Origin: an uncultured Pelagibacteraceae bacterium
GTDB taxonomy: Bacteria > Pseudomonadota > Alphaproteobacteria > Pelagibacterales > Pelagibacteraceae
Direction of reading: 5' to 3'
Assembly: GCA_902634775.1 (NCBI GenBank)
Contig: CACPLG010000001.1
Location: 62,001 to 126,000 of the forward strand
Length of the DNA stretch: 64,000 nucleotides
The notes beneath the pieces were generated by a model. It did no database searches, had not been told where the DNA came from, and worked only from the letters and a program-made list of their open reading frames with translations. Below, one piece after another: positions 10,668-20,711 of this stretch. How positions within the stretch are numbered: the first letter of the stretch is position 1; every line of letters starts with the position of its first letter. The translations under genes and the position numbers were made by a program.

Positions 10668-12287
10668 ATGACTAGAGAAGTTATGGAATATGATGTTGTC
10701 ATTGTGGGTGGTGGTCCATCTGGTCTTGCCACAGCCATTAAACTAAAACAACTAAGTGCTAATGTAAACGTATGTGTATTAGAAAAAGGTGCAGAAATAG
10801 GTTCACATATTTTATCAGGTAACGTTTTTGAGACTAGGGCATTAGATGAATTAGTTCCTAATTGGAAAAATCTCAATGCACCAATTAAGACTAAAGTAAC
10901 TAAAGAAAAATTTCTTTTTTTAGGAAAAAAAAGTTCATTTAGCTGGCCGACTTGGTTATTACCAAAAGTCCAACAAAACCATAAAAATTATATAATAAGT
11001 CTTGCTAATTTATGCAGATGGCTCGCTGAGCAAGCAGAAGCATTAGGTGTAGAAATTTTCCCAGGATTCCCGGCATCAGAAATCTTATACAACGAAGATG
11101 GATCCGTTAAAGGCGTAATAACTCAAGACATGGGTTTAGATAAAGAGGGAAATAAAAAAGATGGTTATGAGCCTGGAATGGAGTTACATGCGAAGGTTAC
11201 AGTATTTGCAGAGGGCTGCAGAGGTCATTTAGGAAAACAATTAATTAAAAAGTTTGACTTAGATAAAGGAAAAGACCCTCAACAATATGGAATTGGTTTT
11301 AAAGAAATTTGGAAGATTGACGAAAAAAATCATCAAGAAGGTTTAGTAATGCATACAGCTGGTTGGCCACTAGATAAAAGTACTTATGGTGGAAGCTTTG
11401 TATATCATGCTGAAAATAAAGAGGTTTATTTAGGTTATGTTATAGGTTTAGATTATAAAAATCCTCACTTATCACCTTTTGATGAATTTCAAAGATTTAA
11501 AACTCATCCAGCGATCAGCAAAATGCTTGAAGGAGGAAAAAGAATATCTTATGGCGCAAGAGCTTTAATTGAAGGAGGTTTTCAAAGTTTACCTCAAATG
11601 TTTATGCCTGGTGCCCTTTTGATTGGATGTGATGCAGGTACTTTAAATATGCCGAAAATTAAAGGTTCTCATACAGCAATGAAGAGTGGATTAATTGCAG
11701 CCGAAACTATAATTGAACATCTCAAAGAGTCTAAAGAGCTTTCTATTTACGAGGAAAAATTTAAAAAAAGCTGGGCTTATAAAGAATTACTCGAAGCACG
11801 AAATGTAAAACCAAGTTTTAGTTGGGGGTTAATCTTGGGAATTATTTTTACAGGTATAGACCAAATAATTTTCAGAGGGAAATTACCATTTACACTTAAA
11901 CATAAACACGCAGATCATGAAACTTTAAAACCAGCAAATGAGATGCCAGTAATAGATTACCCGAAACCTGATAATGTGATTACATTCGATAAAACAAGTT
12001 CAGTTTATCTAACAGGGACCAATCATACAGATAATCAACCAGTACATTTAAAATTGAAAGATAAAGATCTACCAATAAGGTATACCTTGGATAGATTTGA
12101 TGAGCCTGCACAAAGGTATTGTCCTGCCGGTGTATATGAAGTGCAAGTCGAAAATGATGTACCTAAATTTGTAATTAATTCTCAAAATTGTATTCATTGT
12201 AAGACTTGTGATATTAAAGAGCCTTCTCAAAATATTACTTGGGTAACACCAGAGGGAAGTGGTGGTCCAAGATACGGGAATATGTAA
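10668..12287 (+). CDS. electron-transferring-flavoprotein dehydrogenase (ETF-ubiquinone oxidoreductase)
   Basis: VIVGGGPSGLATAIKL; C-terminal QNCIHCKTCDIKEPSQNITWVTPEGSGGPRY. Confidence 0.95.
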   Translation: MTREVMEYDVVIVGGGPSGLATAIKLKQLSANVNVCVLEKGAEIGSHILSGNVFETRALDELVPNWKNLNAPIKTKVTKEKFLFLGKKSSFSWPTWLLPKVQQNHKNYIISLANLCRWLAEQAEALGVEIFPGFPASEILYNEDGSVKGVITQDMGLDKEGNKKDGYEPGMELHAKVTVFAEGCRGHLGKQLIKKFDLDKGKDPQQYGIGFKEIWKIDEKNHQEGLVMHTAGWPLDKSTYGGSFVYHAENKEVYLGYVIGLDYKNPHLSPFDEFQRFKTHPAISKMLEGGKRISYGARALIEGGFQSLPQMFMPGALLIGCDAGTLNMPKIKGSHTAMKSGLIAAETIIEHLKESKELSIYEEKFKKSWAYKELLEARNVKPSFSWGLILGIIFTGIDQIIFRGKLPFTLKHKHADHETLKPANEMPVIDYPKPDNVITFDKTSSVYLTGTNHTDNQPVHLKLKDKDLPIRYTLDRFDEPAQRYCPAGVYEVQVENDVPKFVINSQNCIHCKTCDIKEPSQNITWVTPEGSGGPRYGNM

Positions 12288-12662
12288 TTATGATAAATCT
12301 ATTGCGTGTTTCTTTAAAATTTCTAATGGAATAATTTTTAAAGTTTTCTCATTTGTTTTTTTCAAATATATCTTGCACTCTTTCCCAGCTTCTATAGCTC
12401 TTGCAAACCAAGTGGCGCATACGCACCAATTATCTCCATCTTTTAAACCAGGAAACCCAAACTCAGGATGAGGTGTAACTAAGTCATTCCCAGCAGATTT
12501 GCACCATTCAAGAAAATCATTATTCACCTTTGCACAAACTGTATGTAATCCATTATCATTTTCATCTGTGTTACAACAACCGTCTCTATACCAACCCGTC
12601 AAAGGATTAGATGAACATAATTCCAAATCTCCTCCTAAAACATTTTTTTGTTTTTTATGCAT
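12288..12662 (-). CDS. DUF2237 family protein
   Basis: NVLGGDLELCSSNPLTGWYRDGCCNT...HTVCAKV; start moved from 12743 to the internal ATG (MHKKQKNVLGG). Confidence 0.85.
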   Translation of the reverse strand: MHKKQKNVLGGDLELCSSNPLTGWYRDGCCNTDENDNGLHTVCAKVNNDFLEWCKSAGNDLVTPHPEFGFPGLKDGDNWCVCATWFARAIEAGKECKIYLKKTNEKTLKIIPLEILKKHAIDLS

Positions 12663-13293
12663 TGAATAAAGATTGATCCACAGTTGCATTGAATGAAACT
12701 GATCGTCTTTCATTATCACTTTGAGAAAAAGGATAAACTGCATGCATTAGATAATGTGGAAAAAAATAAAAATCTCCTACTCGAGGTGTCACTCTAAAGG
12801 TTGGTTTACATAAAAAAGCTTTTGACCCATGGACCATTTCAAGCTTACCATTATTATTCATTGCCTTATTGCTTTGACTTGTTTCTCCTAAAGTTTTTGG
12901 AACTTTTAAATATCCTACACCCGATACATGACCTGAATGCCAATGAGATGGATTATATTCATTTTTAAATTGCCTTACAATCCAACTGTTTATTATATTG
13001 AATTGTGTAATTTTTTTATTATTTGTTTTTAATATCCACTCTCTAACTCCTTCAGCTAAAAACTTTCCCCATCCAATTTTTTCCATAATGTCTTTTTCAA
13101 TAATAAATTCTTGTTTAACATTTCCAGCAAGCTTATTACCATAATTCAACTCATCCTGTTTATTCTGGTCACTTAGTACACTTTCAGTATACTCATTAAG
13201 TTTATCAATTAGATCTTGGGGCATTTTTACTTTAGCAATAGTTGGACCGAAAGGTCTTAAAACTTCTAGATTATCATTAGTAAAATTAGTCAT
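12655..13293 (-). CDS. 2OG-Fe(II) oxygenase, TIGR02466-type
   Basis: HWHSGHVSGVGYLKVP...GDFYFFPHYLMHAVYPF HxD/H-type motif. Confidence 0.8.
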   Translation of the reverse strand: MTNFTNDNLEVLRPFGPTIAKVKMPQDLIDKLNEYTESVLSDQNKQDELNYGNKLAGNVKQEFIIEKDIMEKIGWGKFLAEGVREWILKTNNKKITQFNIINSWIVRQFKNEYNPSHWHSGHVSGVGYLKVPKTLGETSQSNKAMNNNGKLEMVHGSKAFLCKPTFRVTPRVGDFYFFPHYLMHAVYPFSQSDNERRSVSFNATVDQSLFNA

Positions 13294-13760
13294 TAAATTT
13301 TCGTAGGGTTAAGTTGATCTTTGTAAACTTTTTCAGGGTCAAATTTTTTTTCTTTCTCTTCAAATTTCATTTTTATTTCTCTTGCATTTTCAATTTTTCC
13401 TAGAGGGATAGATCTATAAAAACAAGATCTGTATCCAACATGGCAACTAGAGCCATTTCCTATATCAACAGTCAGCCACACCGCATCCTGGTCGTCATCT
13501 ATTCTTATCTCTTTTATTTTTTGAACAAAACCACTTGTTTTACCTTTGTGCCAAACTTGTTTTCTTGACCGGCTCCAATAGTGTGCTTCCTTAGTTTCAA
13601 TTGTTTTTTTAAATGCTTCAACATTCATATAGCCAAGCATTAAAATTTCTTTGGTATTTACACAAGTAGTAACGACAGGAATTAAACCATCGTTATCAAA
13701 CTTAGGCGACAGGAAATTTCCTTCTTCGATTTCTGTGACACTTTCTCTTTTTTTAAACAT
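13293..13760 (-). CDS. hisI: phosphoribosyl-AMP cyclohydrolase
   Basis: MLGYMNVEAFKKTIETKEAHYWSRSRKQVWHKG; DDQDAVWLTVD; CHVGYRSCFYR. Confidence 0.93.
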   Translation of the reverse strand: MFKKRESVTEIEEGNFLSPKFDNDGLIPVVTTCVNTKEILMLGYMNVEAFKKTIETKEAHYWSRSRKQVWHKGKTSGFVQKIKEIRIDDDQDAVWLTVDIGNGSSCHVGYRSCFYRSIPLGKIENAREIKMKFEEKEKKFDPEKVYKDQLNPTKI

Positions 13761-13836
13761 ACATTTTACAATTATTTAACATAATAAATAGTATAATAAA
13801 TATTTTAAAAACTTAATAAATAGGTATAAGGACTTT

Positions 13837-14442
13837 ATGAAAATTGTTAAAGATATACAAAAACAGCAACCTAGCAGCAAAATAAGTGACAAAGAGGCTG
13901 AAGAGGCTATCAAAACAGTTCTAGAATGGATGGGTGAAGATCCAAATAGAGAGGGTTTATTAGAAACCCCCAAAAGAGTAATCAAAGCGTTTAAAGAATA
14001 TTTTAAGGGATATTCACAAGACCCAAATCTTGTATTAGAAAAAACCTTCGGAGATGTTGAGGGTTATAGTGATATGGTTGTTCAAAAAAATATATCTATA
14101 CAAAGTCATTGCGAACATCATATGGCACCAATCATTGGCAAAGCACATGTAGCTTACATTCCAAATCAAAGAGTAGTTGGACTGAGTAAAATTGCTAGAG
14201 TAGTGGAGATTTTTTCAAAAAGATTGCAAACTCAAGAAAGATTAACAGTTCAAATTGCAAAAACTTTAATGGAAAGTTTAGATGCAAAAGGAGTTGCGGT
14301 AACGATAGATTCAACCCACCATTGTATGACAATGAGGGGTATTAAAAAAGAACAAGCAACAACAGTTACAAATTTTTACTTAGGTCAGTTTAAAGATGAC
14401 TTAAGCTTTCAAAATAGATATTTGCGATTCATCGCGAAATAA
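13837..14442 (+). CDS. folE: GTP cyclohydrolase I
   Basis: QSHCEHHMAPIIGKAHVAYIPNQRVVGLSKIAR; STHHCMTMRG. Confidence 0.96.
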   Translation: MKIVKDIQKQQPSSKISDKEAEEAIKTVLEWMGEDPNREGLLETPKRVIKAFKEYFKGYSQDPNLVLEKTFGDVEGYSDMVVQKNISIQSHCEHHMAPIIGKAHVAYIPNQRVVGLSKIARVVEIFSKRLQTQERLTVQIAKTLMESLDAKGVAVTIDSTHHCMTMRGIKKEQATTVTNFYLGQFKDDLSFQNRYLRFIAK

Positions 14443-14457
14443 TATTTACTACTAAAA

Positions 14458-15459
14458 ATGTCTGATAATTTTAATGCATTGGTTATAAGCCAAGAAGGTG
14501 AAAAGTTTTTAAGAGAAATAAAAAAAATTGACAAATCTTTTTTAAAACACGGAGATGTTTTAGTAAAAGTAGATTATTCTACGTTAAATTTCAAAGATGC
14601 TCTAATATTGAAAAATGGAGCAAGGTTAGTAAAAGAATTTCCCCATATTCCAGGAATAGATTTTGCAGGAACAGTTGTTGAAAGTAAAAGTGATAAGTTT
14701 AAAGAAGGTGACGAAATTATCCAAACTGGTTGGAGAGTAGGTGAAATATTTTATGGCGGATATTCACAATATGCTAAAGTTGACTCGAACTTTTTGGTTA
14801 AAAAACCAAAAGAAATAACATCTCGTCAAGCAATGATGCTAGGCACAGCTGGCTTAACTGCTATCCAATGTGCTTTTACAACCAAACAAACAAGAGAAAT
14901 ATTATTATTGGGCGAAAAAGTAAATGACGTAATTGTAACTGGTGCCTCAGGAGGAGTTGGAAGTATAGCTGTCATGATTTTAAGTAAACTTGGTTGCAAT
15001 GTTACTGCAGCAACCACAAAACCTAATGAGGAATATTTAAAATCATTAGGTGCGAAAAACATTATAAAATCAGGAGATTTAGACAAAGAAGCAAGACCTT
15101 TGGATAAAGGTTTGTATGATGGAGCGGTGGATACTGTAGGAGGAAATATTTTAGCAAATATTTTAAGTCACATAAAACCAAGCGGTATTGTTGCGGCGTG
15201 TGGAAATGCTTCAAGCATAAAATTAAACACTACAGTAATGCCTTTTATCATAAGAGGTGTTAAACTTTGGGGAATAGATTCGGTAAGTGTATCAATTAAA
15301 AGAAGAAACTTTTTGTGGGGTGAAATGCATAAACTGGTAGATTTTAATTTGCTTGATAAGTCAATTAAAGAAATAAGTCTAAACCAACTTTTGAACGAAT
15401 ATCCAAAGATGTTAGAAGGAAAAACATCAGGAAGATATATTATTAATCTTAACAAATAA
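14458..15459 (+). CDS. YhdH/AcuI-type quinone oxidoreductase (acrylyl-CoA reductase-like)
   Basis: LNFKDALILKNGARLVKEFPHIPGIDFAGTV; VTGASGGVGSIAVMILSKLG. Confidence 0.85.
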   Translation: MSDNFNALVISQEGEKFLREIKKIDKSFLKHGDVLVKVDYSTLNFKDALILKNGARLVKEFPHIPGIDFAGTVVESKSDKFKEGDEIIQTGWRVGEIFYGGYSQYAKVDSNFLVKKPKEITSRQAMMLGTAGLTAIQCAFTTKQTREILLLGEKVNDVIVTGASGGVGSIAVMILSKLGCNVTAATTKPNEEYLKSLGAKNIIKSGDLDKEARPLDKGLYDGAVDTVGGNILANILSHIKPSGIVAACGNASSIKLNTTVMPFIIRGVKLWGIDSVSVSIKRRNFLWGEMHKLVDFNLLDKSIKEISLNQLLNEYPKMLEGKTSGRYIINLNK

Positions 15460-16352
15460 TGGATTGGGATAAATTAAAAATTTTCCATGCAGTTGCTGAG
15501 GCTGGAAGTTTTACCAGCGCCACAGTTAATCTTAACTTAAGTCAATCTGCAATTAGTCGTCAAATTCAATCTCTCGAAGAAGATTTAAAAGTAAAATTAT
15601 TTGAAAGACATGCTAGAGGCTTAACTCTTACCGAAAATGGTGAATATGTTTTTAAAACAGCTCATGAAGTCATAAGTAAATTGAGAGAGGTTGAGACCTC
15701 ACTTGGAGATAAAAAAAATAAACCATCGGGTAAACTGACTGTAACTACAGTTGTAAGTTTTGGTACAACATGGTTAACACCAAGAATACAAGAATTTATG
15801 CAGTTAAATCCTGAGATAGAAGTTGAATTAATTTTTGATGATAAAGAATTAGATTTAAGTACCAGACAAGCTGATATAGGGATTTTTATGCGTAGACCTA
15901 AACAATTGAATTATATTCAAAAAAAACTTATTGATATTAATTACCACATTTATGGTTCGCCAAAATATCTTGAAAAAAATGGGTATCCAAAGACTGTAAA
16001 TGACTTAAATAACCATAAGTTTATTTCTTTTGGAAGAGGTGCACCATCACCTGTATTTAATCCAGATTGGGCCCTTAAACTTGGTTTAAAAGATGGATCG
16101 AAAAAAAGAAAAACAGCTATGAGAGTTAACAGTGTTTATGGTCTTCTTTTAGCAGTTCAAAGTGGAGTGGGTTTAGCTGCTTTGCCAGATTACATAACAT
16201 TAAACCAACCAAATATTGTTAAGGTATTGCCTAAAATTGAAGGACCTATAACCGAGGCACACTTTGTATATCCACAATCTTTAAAAAATGTTGCTAGAGT
16301 TCAAGCTTTCAGAAACTTTCTATACAGCAAAATATCAGAGTGGAAATTCTAG
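15459..16352 (+). CDS. LysR-family transcriptional regulator
   Basis: N-terminal HTH FHAVAEAGSFTSATVNLNLSQSAISRQIQSLEEDL. Confidence 0.93.
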   Translation: MDWDKLKIFHAVAEAGSFTSATVNLNLSQSAISRQIQSLEEDLKVKLFERHARGLTLTENGEYVFKTAHEVISKLREVETSLGDKKNKPSGKLTVTTVVSFGTTWLTPRIQEFMQLNPEIEVELIFDDKELDLSTRQADIGIFMRRPKQLNYIQKKLIDINYHIYGSPKYLEKNGYPKTVNDLNNHKFISFGRGAPSPVFNPDWALKLGLKDGSKKRKTAMRVNSVYGLLLAVQSGVGLAALPDYITLNQPNIVKVLPKIEGPITEAHFVYPQSLKNVARVQAFRNFLYSKISEWKF

Positions 16353-16396
16353 AATACACGTAAAACGTGAAATTTTTAATGTCAGAGTGTCGCTAT

Positions 16397-16426
16397 TGAT
16401 TATCATTCTCATTGACAATAATTATC
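16397..16426. promoter_or_regulatory. Fur-box-like operator upstream of FTR1
   Basis: tgattatcattctcattgacaataattatc; TGATTAT-C-ATTCTCA is close to the 7-1-7 Fur consensus TGATAAT-N-ATTATCA. Confidence 0.6.
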
Positions 16427-16446
16427 GATTGCATTATTAGCTACTT

Positions 16447-17088
16447 ATGGGATTCGAATATACAGCATTTTTAAGCTCTTTCTTTATACTTCTTAGAGAA
16501 GGTTTTGAAGCTATGCTTATAGCAATGCTCGTTTTTATTTATTTAGATCGAGTAAAAGCAAGAGACAAAAGACCCGCAGTTTTTTGGGGATTAGCAGGAG
16601 GTGTTTTTGCATCAATTCTAGTTGCAATCGGATTTAAAAAAATTGCAGGTTTAACTCACGCTCACGAGGAACTTTTTGAAGGTGGGGTAATGTTGGTTGC
16701 GGCTTGTATGCTGACTTACGTTGCATTCTTTTGTCACCATGCAAAACAACAAATTGAGGGACAAGTTGATAAAGCAGTAGAAACTGGCAGTTCATTTGTC
16801 TTATCTTTTACAGTTTTTTTAGCAATATTAAGGGAAGGTTTTGAAATTGTTTTATTTTATGCAGCATTATTTGGTTCAGCTATATACAGCCCGGTTCCAG
16901 TTTTAACTGGTGCAGTGGTTGGAATAGTTTCTTTAATTGCTGTATATTTTGGATTAACAAAAATAACTAAACTTATTCCAATTGGATATTTTTTTAGAGC
17001 TTCAAGCATACTTTTAGCTATCCTTGCTATTTATTTTGCATACGAAGGTGTGCATGAGCTTAGTGAAGGAATTCAGCAATTAATCTAG
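16447..17088 (+). CDS. FTR1-family iron permease
   Basis: Two REGFE motifs (LLREGFEAML, ILREGFEIVL), multiple TM helices. Confidence 0.85.
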   Translation: MGFEYTAFLSSFFILLREGFEAMLIAMLVFIYLDRVKARDKRPAVFWGLAGGVFASILVAIGFKKIAGLTHAHEELFEGGVMLVAACMLTYVAFFCHHAKQQIEGQVDKAVETGSSFVLSFTVFLAILREGFEIVLFYAALFGSAIYSPVPVLTGAVVGIVSLIAVYFGLTKITKLIPIGYFFRASSILLAILAIYFAYEGVHELSEGIQQLI

Positions 17089-17150
17089 ATAATAAAAAAA
17101 ATATTTTTATCAATTACATTTAAAATATTTTCTCTTAGTCAATTTATATA

Positions 17151-17591
17151 TTAGCTTTCCAAAGATTTTAATTTTTTCTTCAGCTTTTCTGGTAGATTTT
17201 CGAACCATACCTTTTCTTGACCTGATACAGGTAGCACCTCTCCGTATTCAACCATTTGGGATGGTTCTAAATCAACAATATAAACCCAAACATTTGATTG
17301 ATCTAATTTGGTTTCTTTCGCTAATAACTTTTTTAATTGATCAATAAGATCGTCTTTGACCTCTTTAGAACGTCCTGCTCTTATTTGGCCATTAAGATAA
17401 ATTTGTTCATCCTTAATAACTTTGCCCCCCATAAAATGACTATTCTTTTTAGTTTCATTAAAAATGACTTGTGCAAAATATGTATTTGCTCCAGTAGTTT
17501 TGCTGTGAATTTTTGTTATACCCTCTGCGATTGATTTTTTTTTAATCTTACCTAATTCAAGGTTTGATGTAATGACTGTGTATGTTGGCAT
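17151..17591 (-). CDS. tautomerase-family protein
   Basis: MPTYTVITSNLELGKIKKKSIAEGITKIHSKTTGANTYFAQVIF; Pro-1 tautomerase-like N-terminus. Confidence 0.7.
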   Translation of the reverse strand: MPTYTVITSNLELGKIKKKSIAEGITKIHSKTTGANTYFAQVIFNETKKNSHFMGGKVIKDEQIYLNGQIRAGRSKEVKDDLIDQLKKLLAKETKLDQSNVWVYIVDLEPSQMVEYGEVLPVSGQEKVWFENLPEKLKKKLKSLES

Positions 17592-17640
17592 TATTTATTT
17601 TAACTAGTAAAATTTTATTTTTCAACTATAATTAATAAAT

Positions 17641-17702
17641 GGGGTGTCTTTAAAGACTGAGATTATACCCATAGAACCTGTCCGGTAATTCAGAAAGGGA
17701 GA
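17641..17702 (+). promoter_or_regulatory. TPP riboswitch (THI element)
   Basis: GGGGTGTCTTTAAAGACTGAGATTATACCCATAGAACCTGTCCGGTAATTCAGAAAGGGAGA: CTGAGA, ATACCC and GAACCTG core motifs directly before the transporter ATG. Confidence 0.93.
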
Positions 17703-17705
17703 ACA

Positions 17706-19142
17706 ATGGATAAAACATATTTTTTAAGTCAAACTACATCACTTACATTAGTAATTGTTATAAGTTTAATATTTGTTTCTTTAGGCCTATATAATTCAAA
17801 AAAATACCAAGGACTAAATAATTACTTAACTGCTAATAGAAATATAGGATTATTTTCTTTAACAACAAGTTTAACAGCCTCAGCGCTAGGTGCATGGATT
17901 TTATTTGGTCCAGCTTCGGCAGCTACTTGGGGAGGAATAGGAGCTGTTATTGGATATTCGCTTGGAACAGCTTTTCCAATGTTTTTTTTAATTTATCTTG
18001 GAAAAAAAATTAGAAAAGAATTTCCTAAGGGTTCTTCTTTAATTGAATTTATGCGGAAGAAGTTTGGAAAAAGCTTATTCAAACTTATTTTATTGATGAC
18101 AATTTTTTATATGTTCATTTTTTTGTGTGCTGAAGTAACAGCAGTTGCTGTTTTAATAAATTACATTTCAGGTACAGAGCTTTGGATAACTGCTTTAATT
18201 GTCTTATTATCTACACTTGCTTATACTTTATATGGAGGTTTAAGAGCCTCTATATTTACTGATAATATTCAAATGATCGTCATAGGAGTCCTTTTATTAA
18301 TTTCCTTATTTTATATAAAAAGTTTTATTGGACCTGAATTTTCCTTTGAATTTATAAATAAAAAAAATCCTCAGCTTTTAAGTTCTTCATACATTCCTAG
18401 TTATACTGCAGGTTTGACTTTTTTTATTGCAGTTGCTGCAACCAATTTATTTCATCAAGGCAATTGGCAAAGAGTATATGCAGCAAAAAATTCTGAAACT
18501 TTAAGAAAAAGTTTAATTATATCTTTTTTTATAATAATACCTGTTGTTTTTTATATGGGTTTTACAGGAATGGTCGCCTTTTCATTAGATCCAACTTCTA
18601 GGCCCGATCTTGGATTTTTTATGTTATTGCTAAAAGAACAAAAAGAATTGTTATCGCTATTAATAGTTGTATTAGGGTTAGCTTTAACAATTTCTACTGT
18701 TGATACTTTGGTGAATGCAATATCAAGTCTAATAGTAGTTGACGGTAAAGCGACATTCAAATTTAATAAAAAGATAAATTACTTCAACTTGTCTACATAT
18801 ATTATTTTATTTTTATCTTTTATCTCCTTTATAGTTGCATCTAAAGGATATGATATTTTGTATTTATTTTTATTAGCCGATTTATTTTGTTGTGCGTTTG
18901 TACTCACAGTTTTTTATAGTTTTTACGATAAAAAAATAAATGAAAATACGGCGTATATTTCAATTGTTTTAGGTTTGATTTTGGGATTTTTATTATTTCC
19001 AACACCAGACTTTTCAAAAAGTTTATTAGTTGGAATTATAGCACCTATTGAATTTTTTCCATCGTTTTTAGTTCAAAATTTACTTTTTTGGTCATTTATT
19101 GCCGCAACACTAGGACCAATGATACCTTGGAAAATAAAGTAA
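17706..19142 (+). CDS. thiV: sodium:solute symporter family protein, ThiV-type thiamin-precursor transporter
   Basis: SSS-type multi-TM protein directly under a TPP riboswitch; symbol by analogy with the SAR11 ThiV assignment. Confidence 0.8.
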   Translation: MDKTYFLSQTTSLTLVIVISLIFVSLGLYNSKKYQGLNNYLTANRNIGLFSLTTSLTASALGAWILFGPASAATWGGIGAVIGYSLGTAFPMFFLIYLGKKIRKEFPKGSSLIEFMRKKFGKSLFKLILLMTIFYMFIFLCAEVTAVAVLINYISGTELWITALIVLLSTLAYTLYGGLRASIFTDNIQMIVIGVLLLISLFYIKSFIGPEFSFEFINKKNPQLLSSSYIPSYTAGLTFFIAVAATNLFHQGNWQRVYAAKNSETLRKSLIISFFIIIPVVFYMGFTGMVAFSLDPTSRPDLGFFMLLLKEQKELLSLLIVVLGLALTISTVDTLVNAISSLIVVDGKATFKFNKKINYFNLSTYIILFLSFISFIVASKGYDILYLFLLADLFCCAFVLTVFYSFYDKKINENTAYISIVLGLILGFLLFPTPDFSKSLLVGIIAPIEFFPSFLVQNLLFWSFIAATLGPMIPWKIK

Positions 19143-19161
19143 AATCAGTATTATAAATCTA

Positions 19162-20271
19162 ATGCTGAATTTTATATTACCATTTTTAATTCTTATTCTT
19201 GTTGTTGTTTTTATTCACGAATATGGACATTATTATTTTGCAAAAAAATATGGTGTTAAGGTTACTGATTTTTCAATTGGATTTGGAAAAGAAATATTTG
19301 GTTGGAACGATAGCTCTGGTACAAGATGGAAGATATGCTGGATTCCATTAGGCGGCTATGTAAAATTTTTTGGTGATAGAAATGTTTTTTCACAAGCTGA
19401 TCAAGAAGAATTGATTAAAAAGTATGATGAAAAAGAAAGACAAAAACTATTTGTTTTAAAACCTCTTTATCAAAGATCTATAATAGTTGCTGCAGGTCCA
19501 ATAGCTAACTTTTTACTAGCAATACTTATATTTTTCATGATCAATGTTTTTGTCGGTAAAGATTTTACCCCACCAATGATAAGTGAAGTAACTAAAGAAA
19601 GTCCTGCTTATGTTGCTGGACTGGAGAAAAATGACGTAATTTTATCAATTGATAAAAATGAAGTAAAAAGCATTTTGGATGTTTCAAAATTCATAACAAT
19701 GTCCACCTCAGAATCTATTGACTTTAAAGTCTCAAGATATGATAAAGAGATTTTAATAAAAGTAAAACCTCAGACCTTAGATGGTGAAGATAATCTTGGT
19801 AATAAAATTAAAAAAAGAACAGTTGGAATAAAAATTATTCCATATCAAAATACAATTAATCATCAAAAGCTGGGCCCGGCTAAAGCCATTTATTATTCAG
19901 TTTCTGAGGTATATTATGTCACCACCTCAACGTTAAAGTACTTAGGATCTATAATTGCGGGTTCAGGGGATAGCTCTCAATTAGGAGGTCCAATAAGAAT
20001 AGCAAAAATTTCAGGCCAAGTTGCTGAATTTGGAATATTACCATTTTTAAGTATGATGGCTTATATATCTATAAGTTTAGGTTTAATTAATTTATTCCCA
20101 ATACCATTACTAGATGGCGGTCATTTAATGTTTTATGGATTTGAAAAAATTTTAGGAAAGCCATTGAGCCAAAAAACACAGGAGGGTTTTTTTCGAATCG
20201 GAATGTTTTTACTCCTATCATTAATGTTTTTTGCAACTATGAATGACCTTAGAGATTTAGGCCTATTTTAA
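19162..20271 (+). CDS. rseP: RIP site-2 metalloprotease RseP family
   Basis: HEYGHYYFAKKYGVKVTDFSIGFG; PDZ region; NLFPIPLLDGGHL. Confidence 0.93.
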   Translation: MLNFILPFLILILVVVFIHEYGHYYFAKKYGVKVTDFSIGFGKEIFGWNDSSGTRWKICWIPLGGYVKFFGDRNVFSQADQEELIKKYDEKERQKLFVLKPLYQRSIIVAAGPIANFLLAILIFFMINVFVGKDFTPPMISEVTKESPAYVAGLEKNDVILSIDKNEVKSILDVSKFITMSTSESIDFKVSRYDKEILIKVKPQTLDGEDNLGNKIKKRTVGIKIIPYQNTINHQKLGPAKAIYYSVSEVYYVTTSTLKYLGSIIAGSGDSSQLGGPIRIAKISGQVAEFGILPFLSMMAYISISLGLINLFPIPLLDGGHLMFYGFEKILGKPLSQKTQEGFFRIGMFLLLSLMFFATMNDLRDLGLF

Positions 20272-20366
20272 GTATATATAAAGAGCATCAAAAAAACCAA
20301 TAAAATAAGGGTTTATTTATATACAATATCTTGTGTTAAAAACCATATTAAACACCAAAAAAAAGC

Positions 20367-20397
20367 TTGATTTTAAAGGCATTTTGTAAACTATAGT
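20367..20397 (+). promoter_or_regulatory. possible sigma70 promoter for the HU gene
   Basis: TTGATT (20367-20372), 19-nt spacer, TATAGT (20392-20397); spacer longer than optimal. Confidence 0.35.
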
Positions 20398-20423
20398 AAT
20401 TAACCTTTTAAACTGGAGCTAAA

Positions 20424-20699
20424 ATGAACAAAAAACAACTAGTCGCAAAATTAGCAGGTTCTTTAAACCAGAGTAAAGCTGATGCTGAGCGTACTTTTGA
20501 TACAATCACTAATACTATATTAGATGCATTAAAAGGAGACGATTCAGTAAAAATCGCTGGTTTTGGTACTTATAAAGTAGCTAAGAGAAAAGCTAGAATT
20601 GGAAGAAACCCAAGAACTGGTGAACAAATCCAAATCGCAGCATCTCAAAAAGTTAAGTTTTTACCTGCAAAAGCGCTTAAAGAAATATTCAACAAATAA
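20424..20699 (+). CDS. HU-family DNA-binding protein
   Basis: MNKKQLVAKLAGSLNQSKADAERTFDTI...KIAGFGTYKVAKRKARIGRNPRTGEQIQIAASQKVKFLPAKALK. Confidence 0.96.
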   Translation: MNKKQLVAKLAGSLNQSKADAERTFDTITNTILDALKGDDSVKIAGFGTYKVAKRKARIGRNPRTGEQIQIAASQKVKFLPAKALKEIFNK

Positions 20700-20711
20700 A
20701 TATTTCCTCTG

